This document shows, in pieces, positions 14,048 to 22,410 of a DNA stretch of 30,776 nucleotides. Below the pieces are notes generated by a model. The model did no database searches, was not told the DNA's origin, and saw nothing but the letters and a program-made list of their open reading frames with translations. Source of the DNA: an uncultured Bacilli bacterium (GTDB lineage: Bacteria; Bacillota_I; Bacilli_A; RF39; UBA660); the NCBI GenBank assembly GCA_934096105.1, contig CAKOLH010000011.1, positions 1 through 30,776 of the forward strand, read 5' to 3'. Every line of letters starts with the position of its first letter. Within the stretch, counting starts at the first letter, position 1. A program made the translations under genes and the position numbers.

Positions 14048-14731
14048 ATGAAAAAGATTAAATATATATTATTTACATTTTTAATATTATCTTTAAGCAT
14101 TCTATCAGTAAATGCAGAATGTACTAAAGAAGAAATAAATACTCTAAAACAAGAAGCAAACAAAATAAAAGTAACATATAAGCATTTGGGAGGAATAGAA
14201 ACCGCTATTGGGACTGATTATAGTAGATTTAAAATTACAGTTAAAAACATAGAGGATGATTTTAGTATATATATACCTGCCTATGGAATCGAATTAGAAA
14301 AAAATAATGAAATGGCAGAATATGAACTTGGAACGGGTAATTGGACACTGGAAGTTTATTCAGAAAAGTGTGATGAGAGAGTACATAGTATAAGTTTCAG
14401 ATTACCAACATTTAATAAATATTCATTAGATCCTTTATGTGAAGGAATAGATGGTGAAGACTTTTCATTATGTGGTAAATATTTAGAATATGAAGTTAGT
14501 TATGATACATTTAAAAGAAAAGTAGAAGAATATAAAAAAGCACAAGAAGTAAAAAAAGTTGAACCAAAAAAAGATGAAGAGCAGTTTTCGATAAAAATGA
14601 TTATAAATAAAGTATTAGAATTTATTATAAACTATCAAATATATATAATAATTATATTAGGGGTATTACTTTTAATTTTAATTATTATAATAATAGTTAA
14701 AAAGAAAAAGAAAAGAGGTGTTTTAGAATGA
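14048..14731 (+). CDS. Exported protein with C-terminal membrane anchor, first gene of the Tad-like operon
   Basis: 227 aa from the ATG at 14048 (AAGGGAG upstream); a GTG at 14030 has no site and is rejected. A signal peptide ends near VNA-E at about residue 24. The outer domain (about 25-175) looks beta-rich, with four cysteines (the first two residues after the signal, one in the middle and two in a C-x10-C loop around LCEGIDGEDFSLCGK). A charged spacer leads to a long hydrophobic helix (about 200-220) and a KKKKKRG tail. This is a cleaved, type-I-like membrane protein. I do not recognise it. Its stop overlaps the next start (ATGA), so it is coupled to the 710-aa gene, and the pair may form one surface structure. 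Confidence 0.75.
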   Translation: MKKIKYILFTFLILSLSILSVNAECTKEEINTLKQEANKIKVTYKHLGGIETAIGTDYSRFKITVKNIEDDFSIYIPAYGIELEKNNEMAEYELGTGNWTLEVYSEKCDERVHSISFRLPTFNKYSLDPLCEGIDGEDFSLCGKYLEYEVSYDTFKRKVEEYKKAQEVKKVEPKKDEEQFSIKMIINKVLEFIINYQIYIIIILGVLLLILIIIIIVKKKKKRGVLE

Positions 14732-16860
14732 AAAAACACTTCGTAAAATTAGTTATAATATTTTTAATTATATTTATATCTAGTGCAATTACTGCTGATG
14801 CTGCTTGTGGTGATTTAGTGTATGATGTGTTAAAATTAAGTATTAATGAAGGCGGTATAAGAGTAGAAGGATGGGCATTTTTACATAAAACTTTAAATGG
14901 CTACAAGCGAAATAATAATAAAGCTACTTCAGAGTCAACAAATCAAAAGATTCAAATAAACATATGTGATAAATATGGTGTTTGCTATTTTGATGATAAT
15001 GAGGGGATAATAGATGGAAAGGGTTTTGATTTTGATAGAATTATGGGGTATAAATTGGCTGATGGTACTAGGGAAATGAAATATACATATCAAAATATAG
15101 GCTTTAATGTTAAATTTGAAACTTCTAAATTGATTGAAAAATTTGGAAAAAATGGTGAAAAAGATCAAGATTTACATTTTACAATTGCTGTTACAAATGA
15201 TGATTATAATGCAAGAGCATCTTCTTGTAAAGGTACACCGAACTTTAATAATTTGACTGAAACACAAAGAATTGTAAGAAATGGGAAACATTGGGTAAAA
15301 GAAAATCTGAAAGTACTTAACAGTGCTATAAGAGGAGAAACAAATAATGATAAAATTAAAATTAAAGCAAGTGGTACAGATCAACTATTATATACTGGAT
15401 GGCATACTGGAACTTCATTAAAAAAAGGAAATGCAAATGTATATGCATATATTGGTTGGGGACAGATATATTTATTTAAAGGGACTCAAGATTTACCTTT
15501 AAATAGTTATGGTGATGTTAATTATAAAGCAACAAATCCAGGACAATATTATATATCCGCTAGAACAACAAAAAACTGCTATTATTCTACAGATGAGGGT
15601 TGTAGTTATTATACTTGTGCTAATTATGAAAATAAAACTTATAATGATAATTATTTAAATATTTATGAATATGAAGATGGTTATAGTTTCAGCAGAAACG
15701 GCTTGTTTGAGCAGGCAATTAGTAATGTTACTAATAATAATGCTTTTAGTGATGTATGTACGGACGATTGGGTAAATGTTTATAAAAATACTTCATATGC
15801 AAAAATATATGGTGATACTACGATAACTATTAAAGTTAAAAATGATAAGAAGTGTGAGGTATCAGAACCTGCAGGAAATAAAATAATGAGTTGTAATAAT
15901 TGGAAAGATTTATCATCTACTTGTGATGAATTAACTGTAAGGAATGGTAGTTCAAGTGCTACTGTTAAAGTTGAACAAAAAGGATATATAACAAATATAT
16001 TTAAATCTAATTTAGTAAATGAAGATAAGAAATATGATGCTAATAGCTATAATGGTGGTTGGTTTAAGTATGGAATAACTTATTATAATGAAGTAAGCTG
16101 GAGTATTGTTAATTTATATGGTAATGTTGGTGAGATAGAATCCGCTATGAAAAGTAGATTAAAATTACTTAATAATTTTCAAGATAATTTAAATCTAACA
16201 ATAACTGGATTAGAGGAAATAACTGGTAATAAGTTGATTAAAAAATGTAGTGAATCTGGTTCTTTTACAAATGGTAATAAATTAATAACGGTATGTACAT
16301 TCTTTTTACCAAGTTCAGTATTAGAAAACTTTAATGGTACAGTTAATTATTTAGAAGATGAAAATAAGGCTAATATAAATAATAAATATTATATACCATT
16401 AGATGCTAAGAACTATGAGGTTAGTGTGAAATTAGAAAATCTAAGTAGATTATCTGAGACTCAAGCAAAGAAAGATTCTAAAGACAAGAATAAAGTTTGG
16501 TTTGGTACATGGAATATAGATACTAATTGCTCATTAAAAGTAACTAATAGAATATACGAACCATCAAGTGGTGGAAAAGAAAATGGTAAAGTAAAATATA
16601 AATTTATATATAGACCAATAAATTTAAGTAATCCATTTCCTAATAGATTCCCAGGAGTCAATTGGTATACTTGGTATATAACTGAAGGAAATAAAGACAA
16701 GAAGACACTTGAGGATTCATATAAAAAACTAGAATATTATACAGAACTAGATAATAGAACAATAAGTACAATAAAAGAATACAATAAAAATCATAACTAT
16801 TTTAGTGAAGTGGATAAAAATTTCTTTAGGAACTATATTAAAGAAGGTGGTAATTCATGA
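14728..16860 (+). CDS. Large Cys-rich secreted surface protein
   Basis: 710 aa with a clear signal peptide (about 1-25, ending ITADA-ACG) and no later membrane helix, LPxTG motif or lipobox. The mature part holds 14 cysteines, often in close pairs (C-x4-C in ICDKYGVC; C-x6-C and C-x3-C in the NCYYSTDEGCSYYTC stretch). That is a high number for a low-GC Gram-positive exported protein and suggests disulfides. A YRPINLSNPFPNRFPGVNW segment near residue 630 looks motif-like. No enzyme signature is visible. It is coupled to both neighbours by ATGA overlaps at 14728 and 16857, so it belongs to the Tad-like machine. It may be the tip, adhesin or main exported subunit; that is inference from position. 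Confidence 0.75.
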   Translation: MKKHFVKLVIIFLIIFISSAITADAACGDLVYDVLKLSINEGGIRVEGWAFLHKTLNGYKRNNNKATSESTNQKIQINICDKYGVCYFDDNEGIIDGKGFDFDRIMGYKLADGTREMKYTYQNIGFNVKFETSKLIEKFGKNGEKDQDLHFTIAVTNDDYNARASSCKGTPNFNNLTETQRIVRNGKHWVKENLKVLNSAIRGETNNDKIKIKASGTDQLLYTGWHTGTSLKKGNANVYAYIGWGQIYLFKGTQDLPLNSYGDVNYKATNPGQYYISARTTKNCYYSTDEGCSYYTCANYENKTYNDNYLNIYEYEDGYSFSRNGLFEQAISNVTNNNAFSDVCTDDWVNVYKNTSYAKIYGDTTITIKVKNDKKCEVSEPAGNKIMSCNNWKDLSSTCDELTVRNGSSSATVKVEQKGYITNIFKSNLVNEDKKYDANSYNGGWFKYGITYYNEVSWSIVNLYGNVGEIESAMKSRLKLLNNFQDNLNLTITGLEEITGNKLIKKCSESGSFTNGNKLITVCTFFLPSSVLENFNGTVNYLEDENKANINNKYYIPLDAKNYEVSVKLENLSRLSETQAKKDSKDKNKVWFGTWNIDTNCSLKVTNRIYEPSSGGKENGKVKYKFIYRPINLSNPFPNRFPGVNWYTWYITEGNKDKKTLEDSYKKLEYYTELDNRTISTIKEYNKNHNYFSEVDKNFFRNYIKEGGNS

Positions 16861-17768
16861 AATGGTCATTTGCTAGTGTTGGATTAACAGTTCTTGGATT
16901 AATTGGATTAGCCATAATAATATTATTTCAAAATATAACTACAAATAATGAAAATGATTATTATCTTCTTAAAGAAGTAACCGAAGCCTCTATGATAGAT
17001 GCCATTAATATGGACTATTATAGAGAAACAGGAGAATTAAAAATAATTAAAGAAAAATTTGTAGAAAGTTTTACCAGAAGATTTGCTGAGTCAACAGTAT
17101 TTGCAAGTAGTAATTATACAATAAATTATTTTGATATAATGGAAGAGCCTCCTAAAGTAACAGTATCAATAAATACTGGAATAGGAGAGTATACCATTTA
17201 TCAAGATACATCAGATTACCATGTTGCAAATACTTTAAGTGCAATATTAGAGTATTATGGTAAAGATGGTTCTAAAACAGGTGAAAGTTATGTAAATGGA
17301 ACACCTTTAGTAGAAAAGACATTTACTAAGATTTATTATTCAATACCATCTAGTGATAAAAATGGCAATTATGATGTAAAACAACCACTTAATCTACCTG
17401 AAGAATTAAATCATAAAAATATTTATGATGTAGAAATATCAAAGGTAGTAAACAAAGGAAATGTAACTGAAGAAGGAGAACTATTATATGCCCTTTTAAA
17501 TAGAGATATTGATTGGACTAGAAGTAATGATAATCCTACTGACTTTAATATTAAAAACAACAGCAGTATAGACATAAATAACATCCAAAAAGATATTACA
17601 GTAAATGAAAATAAAATTAATGGTAGAGGATGTTCAACTAATGAAGAATGTGCTGAATCAAAATATTGGATAGAATGGACTGGAAGGACTGAAACAGGAA
17701 GTCCAGGAACAACAGTATTAAGATTTGAAGTAACATGGAAGTATAAAGAATATGAATATGCAGAATAA
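16857..17768 (+). CDS. Pseudopilin-like membrane protein of the Tad-like operon
   Basis: 303 aa. A very short basic start (MKWS) is followed by one hydrophobic helix (about 8-25) with no cleavage site, and then a long outward domain. The helix followed by a conserved-looking polar/amphipathic stretch (NDYYLLKEVTEASMIDAI) matches the shape of TadE/TadF-like minor pilins, where the membrane helix runs into an alpha spine, but the family is not certain. The C-terminal half is beta-like, with a Cys pair (GCSTNEECAE). It starts within the end of the 710-aa gene (ATGA) and lies 29 bases before cpaB. A minor pilin or assembly factor is the best guess. Confidence 0.6.
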   Translation: MKWSFASVGLTVLGLIGLAIIILFQNITTNNENDYYLLKEVTEASMIDAINMDYYRETGELKIIKEKFVESFTRRFAESTVFASSNYTINYFDIMEEPPKVTVSINTGIGEYTIYQDTSDYHVANTLSAILEYYGKDGSKTGESYVNGTPLVEKTFTKIYYSIPSSDKNGNYDVKQPLNLPEELNHKNIYDVEISKVVNKGNVTEEGELLYALLNRDIDWTRSNDNPTDFNIKNNSSIDINNIQKDITVNENKINGRGCSTNEECAESKYWIEWTGRTETGSPGTTVLRFEVTWKYKEYEYAE

Positions 17769-17797
17769 TAAAAATTATTTAAAAGGAGGAAGATATT

Positions 17798-18655
17798 ATG
17801 AATAATTTAAAAGCATCAATGAAGAAATTCTTTGGTAACAAAAATACAGTTACCATACTAGGGGTAATATTATGCTTAGTAATATTATATATTGGTTATA
17901 ATTATAGAATAAATTCAAAGACAGAATTAGTAGCAGTACCTGTTGCTAAACAAACAATACAGCCAAGAACATACATAACAGAAGATATGATAGAAATTAG
18001 AAATGTTCCTATAGAACTACTTAATACTAGTAAATATTATACTACATCAAAAAGTATCGTAGGAAAATATTCTAACTATAATACTATGATAGCTAAAGGA
18101 AGTTTATTCTATACAGATTTAGTAGTAGAAGAAAAAGACTTACCAGATTCAGCCTTTTCTGGAGTACCAGAAGGGTATACAGTAATAAATTATCCTGTTA
18201 CAATAGCTAGTACTTATGCTAATTCAATGGCTCCAGGTAGTCATATCAATATTTATTACAAATCATTAAATGATGATGGAGAAGTAATGTTTGGTAAGTT
18301 CATTAGTAATATTGAAGTACTAGATGTTAAAGATTCATCAGGTAGACATGTATTTGAAAATAGTGATGAAGCAAGAACACCGGCTTATATGTTATTTGCT
18401 GTACCAGAAGAAACACACTTATTATTAAGAAAAGCACTATATCTAACAGATTATGATGTAGAGTTATTATTAATACCAAATACTGCAACATTATCTGAAG
18501 ATCAAAAAGTAACAGTAAGTAGCCTTCAAATAGAAGAATTCATAAATTCTAAGACAGCATTTGTATCAGTAGATGACTTACCTCAAATAGATGATAATGT
18601 AACTGAAGATACAAATAATACAGATAATACAAACAATACAACAAATAATCAATAA
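17798..18655 (+). CDS. cpaB: CpaB/RcpC-like pilus assembly protein with SAF domain
   Basis: 285 aa. One membrane helix (about 19-35) is followed by an outward SAF domain (about 43-110) in the order typical of CpaB: VPVAKQTIQPRTYITEDMIEIRNVP, then KGSLFYTDLV. The next domain starts near VPEGYTVINYPV and contains SMAPGSHINIYY and a LLLIPNT stretch that matches the family's second half. The C-terminus is an Asn/Thr/Asp-rich tail (about 262-285). In Tad systems CpaB/RcpC is needed for Flp pilus assembly, and its SAF domain may bind wall glycans. AAAAGGAGG precedes the ATG, and the cpaF site (AAGGAGG) overlaps its stop codon. Confidence 0.9.
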   Translation: MNNLKASMKKFFGNKNTVTILGVILCLVILYIGYNYRINSKTELVAVPVAKQTIQPRTYITEDMIEIRNVPIELLNTSKYYTTSKSIVGKYSNYNTMIAKGSLFYTDLVVEEKDLPDSAFSGVPEGYTVINYPVTIASTYANSMAPGSHINIYYKSLNDDGEVMFGKFISNIEVLDVKDSSGRHVFENSDEARTPAYMLFAVPEETHLLLRKALYLTDYDVELLLIPNTATLSEDQKVTVSSLQIEEFINSKTAFVSVDDLPQIDDNVTEDTNNTDNTNNTTNNQ

Positions 18656-18666
18656 GGAGGTGTAGC

Positions 18667-19998
18667 ATGGACAATCAGTTTAGTCAAATAGACTTTGGTC
18701 CATTAAAACAATTTCTTGATAATGATGATATAACCGATATATCATACGATAACAATGGACAAGTATGGTTAAAATCATTATCTAAAGGAGTATATAGAGT
18801 AGAAAATACTGGAATAGATAATGCTCTAATGGAAAAAATAGCCTTTCAGTGTGCCAATTCAATGGGTAAATCATTTAATATGGCTAACCCCTTTCTAGAT
18901 GCTGAATCAGCTGAATTAAGAATGAACTTTGTACATGATTCTATAGCCAAAAATGGCATAGCAGTATTAATAAGAAAAACTCCTGCTAAAATAAGATTAC
19001 AAAAAGATAAAATAATCGCAGAAGATTATATAAGATTAAATATTCATGATTTTCTACTTAAATGTGTTGAAGGCCATTGTAATATCATGGTAAGTGGAGA
19101 AACTGGTAGTGGTAAAACAGAGCTCATAAAATATCTAGCAGCCCACACTAAAGAAAACGAAAAAATAATAACAATCGAAGATACATTAGAGCTACACTTA
19201 GATAAAATATTTCCACATAGAGATATTGTGGCTATGAAAACAAACAATATAGCATCATATTCAGATGTACTAGTTACTTGTATGAGACAAAATCCTAGAT
19301 GGATATTACTATCCGAGGTAAGAAGTGCCGAAGCCGTAATGGCTGTAAGAAACTCAATATCTTCTGGACATAATATTTTATCAACAATTCATGCTGATAA
19401 AGCAGAATCAATTCCAAGTAGAATGTATAGCCTACTAGAAACAAACCAAGATATAGATCAGTTTCTAAAGACAATACATAGATATGTTCAATTAGGAGTA
19501 CATATAAAAGGTTATTATAGTACTAAATATAATGCTTTCCATAGAGAAGTATCAGAAGTAGTAGAATTCTATGTTACAGATGATAATAAAGCAGAATATA
19601 AAATACTATATAAAAAGACTCCCGATGGAAAAGAAACAACTGCTAATCCATCAAAATACTTACTTTCATATCTAGAAAGTCAAGGAGTAATAATGCCTCC
19701 AGATATTTTAGTAAAAGAAGAGTTTACTAGTAGTGAAAATAATGATATAATTAATAAAGATAAAGTAGGAGAGTTTGTAGTAGATAATAGTTTATATACT
19801 GAAGGACAAAGTACTATTTCTAGTACTCCAGTAAGTAATACTATAATAAATACTATGCCAAATAATATGGCAGGTACAATGAATACTAATAATGTAGTAA
19901 CTCCTCCTAATAATATACCGAACATTTATGCCTCAGCACCAAGTACTCCAAGTAGCATAAATGTTACAAGTATAAATAATAATCAAAATATAAGTTAA
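18667..19998 (+). CDS. cpaF: CpaF/TadA secretion ATPase (VirB11 family)
   Basis: 443 aa hexameric ATPase that powers pilus assembly at the inner face of the membrane. The N-terminal domain is about 1-110. The catalytic domain has Walker A GETGSGKT at 144-151, an IEDTLEL Asp box, a LLSEVRSAEAV Walker B (Glu where many have RxxE), and the His box in the GHNILSTIHADKAESIP segment. After about residue 365 there is an Asn/Thr/Ser/Pro-rich, probably disordered tail of about 80 residues that typical CpaF lacks. It is placed between cpaB and two T2SSF genes, the classic Tad order. It is the only VirB11-family ATPase visible and might also serve the T4SS-like genes downstream (inference). Confidence 0.93.
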   Translation: MDNQFSQIDFGPLKQFLDNDDITDISYDNNGQVWLKSLSKGVYRVENTGIDNALMEKIAFQCANSMGKSFNMANPFLDAESAELRMNFVHDSIAKNGIAVLIRKTPAKIRLQKDKIIAEDYIRLNIHDFLLKCVEGHCNIMVSGETGSGKTELIKYLAAHTKENEKIITIEDTLELHLDKIFPHRDIVAMKTNNIASYSDVLVTCMRQNPRWILLSEVRSAEAVMAVRNSISSGHNILSTIHADKAESIPSRMYSLLETNQDIDQFLKTIHRYVQLGVHIKGYYSTKYNAFHREVSEVVEFYVTDDNKAEYKILYKKTPDGKETTANPSKYLLSYLESQGVIMPPDILVKEEFTSSENNDIINKDKVGEFVVDNSLYTEGQSTISSTPVSNTIINTMPNNMAGTMNTNNVVTPPNNIPNIYASAPSTPSSINVTSINNNQNIS

Positions 19999-20011
19999 GG
20001 TGGTGATAGAA

Positions 20012-20905
20012 GTGGAAATCATCCTAATAGGGTTAATAATAATATTTATAGTATCTTATCGTACTAAACAGGGAGAATCAGTATATAAATTCATCTCAGA
20101 GCAGGCTGTAAATACTTATAAAAAATTAGAACCATACTCATTTAAAATAATGAGAGAAAAAGTAAAAGAACTAGGATTAGAATATACTCCAAGACAATAT
20201 TTATTCCAAATAATAGCCTTTGCTGGCTTGGCAGGAGGAATAAGTTATCTATACTTCTATAACATAATAATATCATTAGTATATATCATAATAGCGGTAT
20301 CTTTCATCCCATATATAACATATTTAAGATGTAAAAGACAATATAGTGAATACATATTTGAACAAGTACAAGTATATTGTACCAATACCATAATGGAATT
20401 TGCTACTACACAGGCTTTTGTAAAATCACTTGAAGGAGTAGTAGAATCAGGAATACTTGAAGAACCACTTTTATCTGATGTAAAAACAATGATAGCATTA
20501 TCTTATGAAAAAGGAGATGTCTATGATTCAATAAAATATATGGATACCAAATATCCATACTATATGGTAAAAAATATGCATCAATTATTCCTACAAGTAA
20601 CCAAAGAAGGTGCTAAAGATACCGCTGAAACATTTGAAAATATGTTATCAGATATAGATATCTTAGTAGAGGGAGTATATCGAGATAGAACCGATAGAGC
20701 AAACTTCCATAAACAGTTCTTAACATTTGGAGTAGCTCTATATGGTATGGTAGCTCTTATCCAAATACTAATAGGACAAGAAACATATATATCCATGATT
20801 GATAATACACTAATTCGAATACTAATACATGGTGTTGTCTTAATAAATAGTTATTTTCTTCTATCAGGAGAAAAATATTATAACGAGAATGTAGGTGCCG
20901 AATAA
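20012..20905 (+). CDS. tadB: TadB-like inner-membrane platform protein (T2SSF)
   Basis: 297 aa from the GTG at 20012. The AGGTGGTGA at 19998-20006 is its ribosome site, so the in-frame GTGs at 20000 and 20003 lie inside the site. An N-terminal helix (about 1-16), a soluble helical region, a hydrophobic pair at about 65-105, then the T2SSF helical bundle (about 120-230, with YEKGDVYDSIKYM and LFLQVTKEGAKDTAETFENML) and two C-terminal helices. In Tad systems TadB pairs with TadC as the platform that CpaF turns or pushes. The stop overlaps the TadC start by one base (TAATG). Confidence 0.85.
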   Translation: MEIILIGLIIIFIVSYRTKQGESVYKFISEQAVNTYKKLEPYSFKIMREKVKELGLEYTPRQYLFQIIAFAGLAGGISYLYFYNIIISLVYIIIAVSFIPYITYLRCKRQYSEYIFEQVQVYCTNTIMEFATTQAFVKSLEGVVESGILEEPLLSDVKTMIALSYEKGDVYDSIKYMDTKYPYYMVKNMHQLFLQVTKEGAKDTAETFENMLSDIDILVEGVYRDRTDRANFHKQFLTFGVALYGMVALIQILIGQETYISMIDNTLIRILIHGVVLINSYFLLSGEKYYNENVGAE

Positions 20906-21696
20906 TGTATATAGAAATGCTAATAATAGCCATAATAGTAATATATATGTTTATGGTAAATGGAAAGATAGATAAAGATAATATTTTTACTAATAATAGT
21001 AAATTATGTAATTTATTAAAAGAAAAAGATTATGATTTTCTTTTAGTAGCTAAATATGGTGATAGAGTATACGATCCAAACGAAGTATTCATGAAAAGAA
21101 TAAGAAATGGTATCATCGTAGCAGCAGCATTAATATTCTTATTCTTATCACAAATGAGCTATTTAACAGTAATAATAGCAATTGTAGTAGGTTATCTAGT
21201 ATATAAAGAGCAATATACTTCTCTTAGAAGTTGGTATAAAAAACATCTAAATTATATAGATTCCTTATTACCATATTACTTAAAAAGTTTAGAAGTACTA
21301 GTTCATCACTATACAGTACCAGTAGCTTTAGCTAAAAGTATAGATGATGCCCCTGAAGTATTTAAGCCAGGATTAAAAAGACTAGTAGAAAAAATAGAAG
21401 CTGGAGATTCATCAATAGATCCATATATGGATTTTGCTAAAGAATACCCAGTAAGAGATTCAATGAGAATGATGAGATTATTATATAGATTAGGACTAGG
21501 AGAACAAGAAAAGAAACATCAACAATTAGTATCCTTCTCTAAATCAGTATCATCTCTGCAAGCAAAATCAAGAGAAATGAAGTATCAATCTAGATTAAAC
21601 AACATGGAAAGAAGAACACTAATAATGATGGTAGTAACCGGTGGCGGTTCTATGTTATTACTATTGATTTCAATCTTTATGATGTTAAGCTTCTAA
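20905..21696 (+). CDS. tadC: TadC-like inner-membrane platform protein (T2SSF)
   Basis: 263 aa, second T2SSF-type protein. Membrane helix near the start (about 2-17), a hydrophobic pair at about 71-105, a helical core (SLLPYYLKSLEVLVHHYTVPVALAKSI, then LKRLVEKIEAGDSSI and YRLGLGEQEKKHQ), and a hydrophobic C-terminus (about 235-261). Together with TadB it completes the usual TadB/TadC pair. It starts at the TAATG overlap with tadB, so translation is coupled. A gap of 60 A/T-rich bases without a terminator separates it from the small pilin gene. Confidence 0.85.
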   Translation: MYIEMLIIAIIVIYMFMVNGKIDKDNIFTNNSKLCNLLKEKDYDFLLVAKYGDRVYDPNEVFMKRIRNGIIVAAALIFLFLSQMSYLTVIIAIVVGYLVYKEQYTSLRSWYKKHLNYIDSLLPYYLKSLEVLVHHYTVPVALAKSIDDAPEVFKPGLKRLVEKIEAGDSSIDPYMDFAKEYPVRDSMRMMRLLYRLGLGEQEKKHQQLVSFSKSVSSLQAKSREMKYQSRLNNMERRTLIMMVVTGGGSMLLLLISIFMMLSF

Positions 21697-21756
21697 AGAT
21701 TTGGAATATATAAAAAAGAATAAAAAAAAATAATATATGAAAGAAGGTGAAAAGTA

Positions 21757-21933
21757 ATGAAAGAAGCAACAGGCGAAGTATCAATGACAGTTATCACTAT
21801 CGTAATACTAGCATTAGTATTAGGAATAGGAACTTGGTTATTTGCAGGTGAAAATTCTATCGGAAGACAATGGATAAAAAATACATTTGAGAAAAATACA
21901 GGTGTAGATACAGGTATAATCATTAACAGATAA
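21757..21933 (+). CDS. 58-aa Flp/type IV-like pilin subunit (short ORF)
   Basis: 58 aa, preceded by GAAGGTG. A short polar leader (MKEATG) leads into the hydrophobic helix EVSMTVITIVILALVLGIG (about 7-26) and then an Asn/Thr/Gly-rich C-terminus (27-58). Size and shape fit a Flp-type pilin. The start of the mature region, G then E-V-S, is closer to archaeal class-III prepilins (G/Q-x-S type) than to the usual Flp G-x4-E-Y motif, so cleavage after G6 is a guess. A prepilin peptidase is not in the window. Its place directly after tadC and before a TadE-like gene, in the middle of the operon, makes it the best candidate for the major pilin. Confidence 0.72.
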   Translation: MKEATGEVSMTVITIVILALVLGIGTWLFAGENSIGRQWIKNTFEKNTGVDTGIIINR

Positions 21934-21954
21934 GAAAAAAAGTAGGTGAAATAA

Positions 21955-22410
21955 ATGAGAGATGCAGTTGGTGGAACTTTTATGATAAAGTTAATACTTG
22001 TTTTTCTAGCAGTATACATAATATTTATGGGTGCTGCCTTAAACTATGCTAAAGCATTTAGAGTGAAAAACAAAGTAATGGATATCATAGAACAAAATGA
22101 AGGAATGGAAGAAGCGGATTTTAATAATTTATCTGGAACAAATAACTTAGGAGTAACAGGAAGAATTAATGAATATTTAAGTACTGTTAGTTATAATGTT
22201 TCATTAACAGATAAGAATAAAGAAAATAAAGGAATATGCTTTGATAGAGGTTATTGTATTGACAAGAAAGAAAGTACAAATGTAGATGGTATATATAGTA
22301 CCTATTATAAAGTTACAACATTTGTAAAGATTGAGTTTCCTTTCTTCAAACTGAACTTTACCATTCCGATCACTGGAGAAACTCGTAAAATAGAAAGGAT
22401 AAATAGGTAA
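21955..22410 (+). CDS. TadE-like minor pilin
   Basis: 151 aa. A short start (MRDAVGGTF) is followed by a hydrophobic helix (about 10-30, IKLILVFLAVYIIFMGAAL) that continues into a polar alpha spine (NYAKAFRVKNKVMDIIEQNEG) and an outward beta-like domain. That is the classic TadE/TadF layout. One Cys pair lies in GICFDRGYCIDKK. AGTAGGTGA lies before the ATG and its stop overlaps the next gene by one base (TAATG). It probably forms the pilus base or initiator with the 58-aa pilin and the gene at 16857. Confidence 0.72.
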   Translation: MRDAVGGTFMIKLILVFLAVYIIFMGAALNYAKAFRVKNKVMDIIEQNEGMEEADFNNLSGTNNLGVTGRINEYLSTVSYNVSLTDKNKENKGICFDRGYCIDKKESTNVDGIYSTYYKVTTFVKIEFPFFKLNFTIPITGETRKIERINR

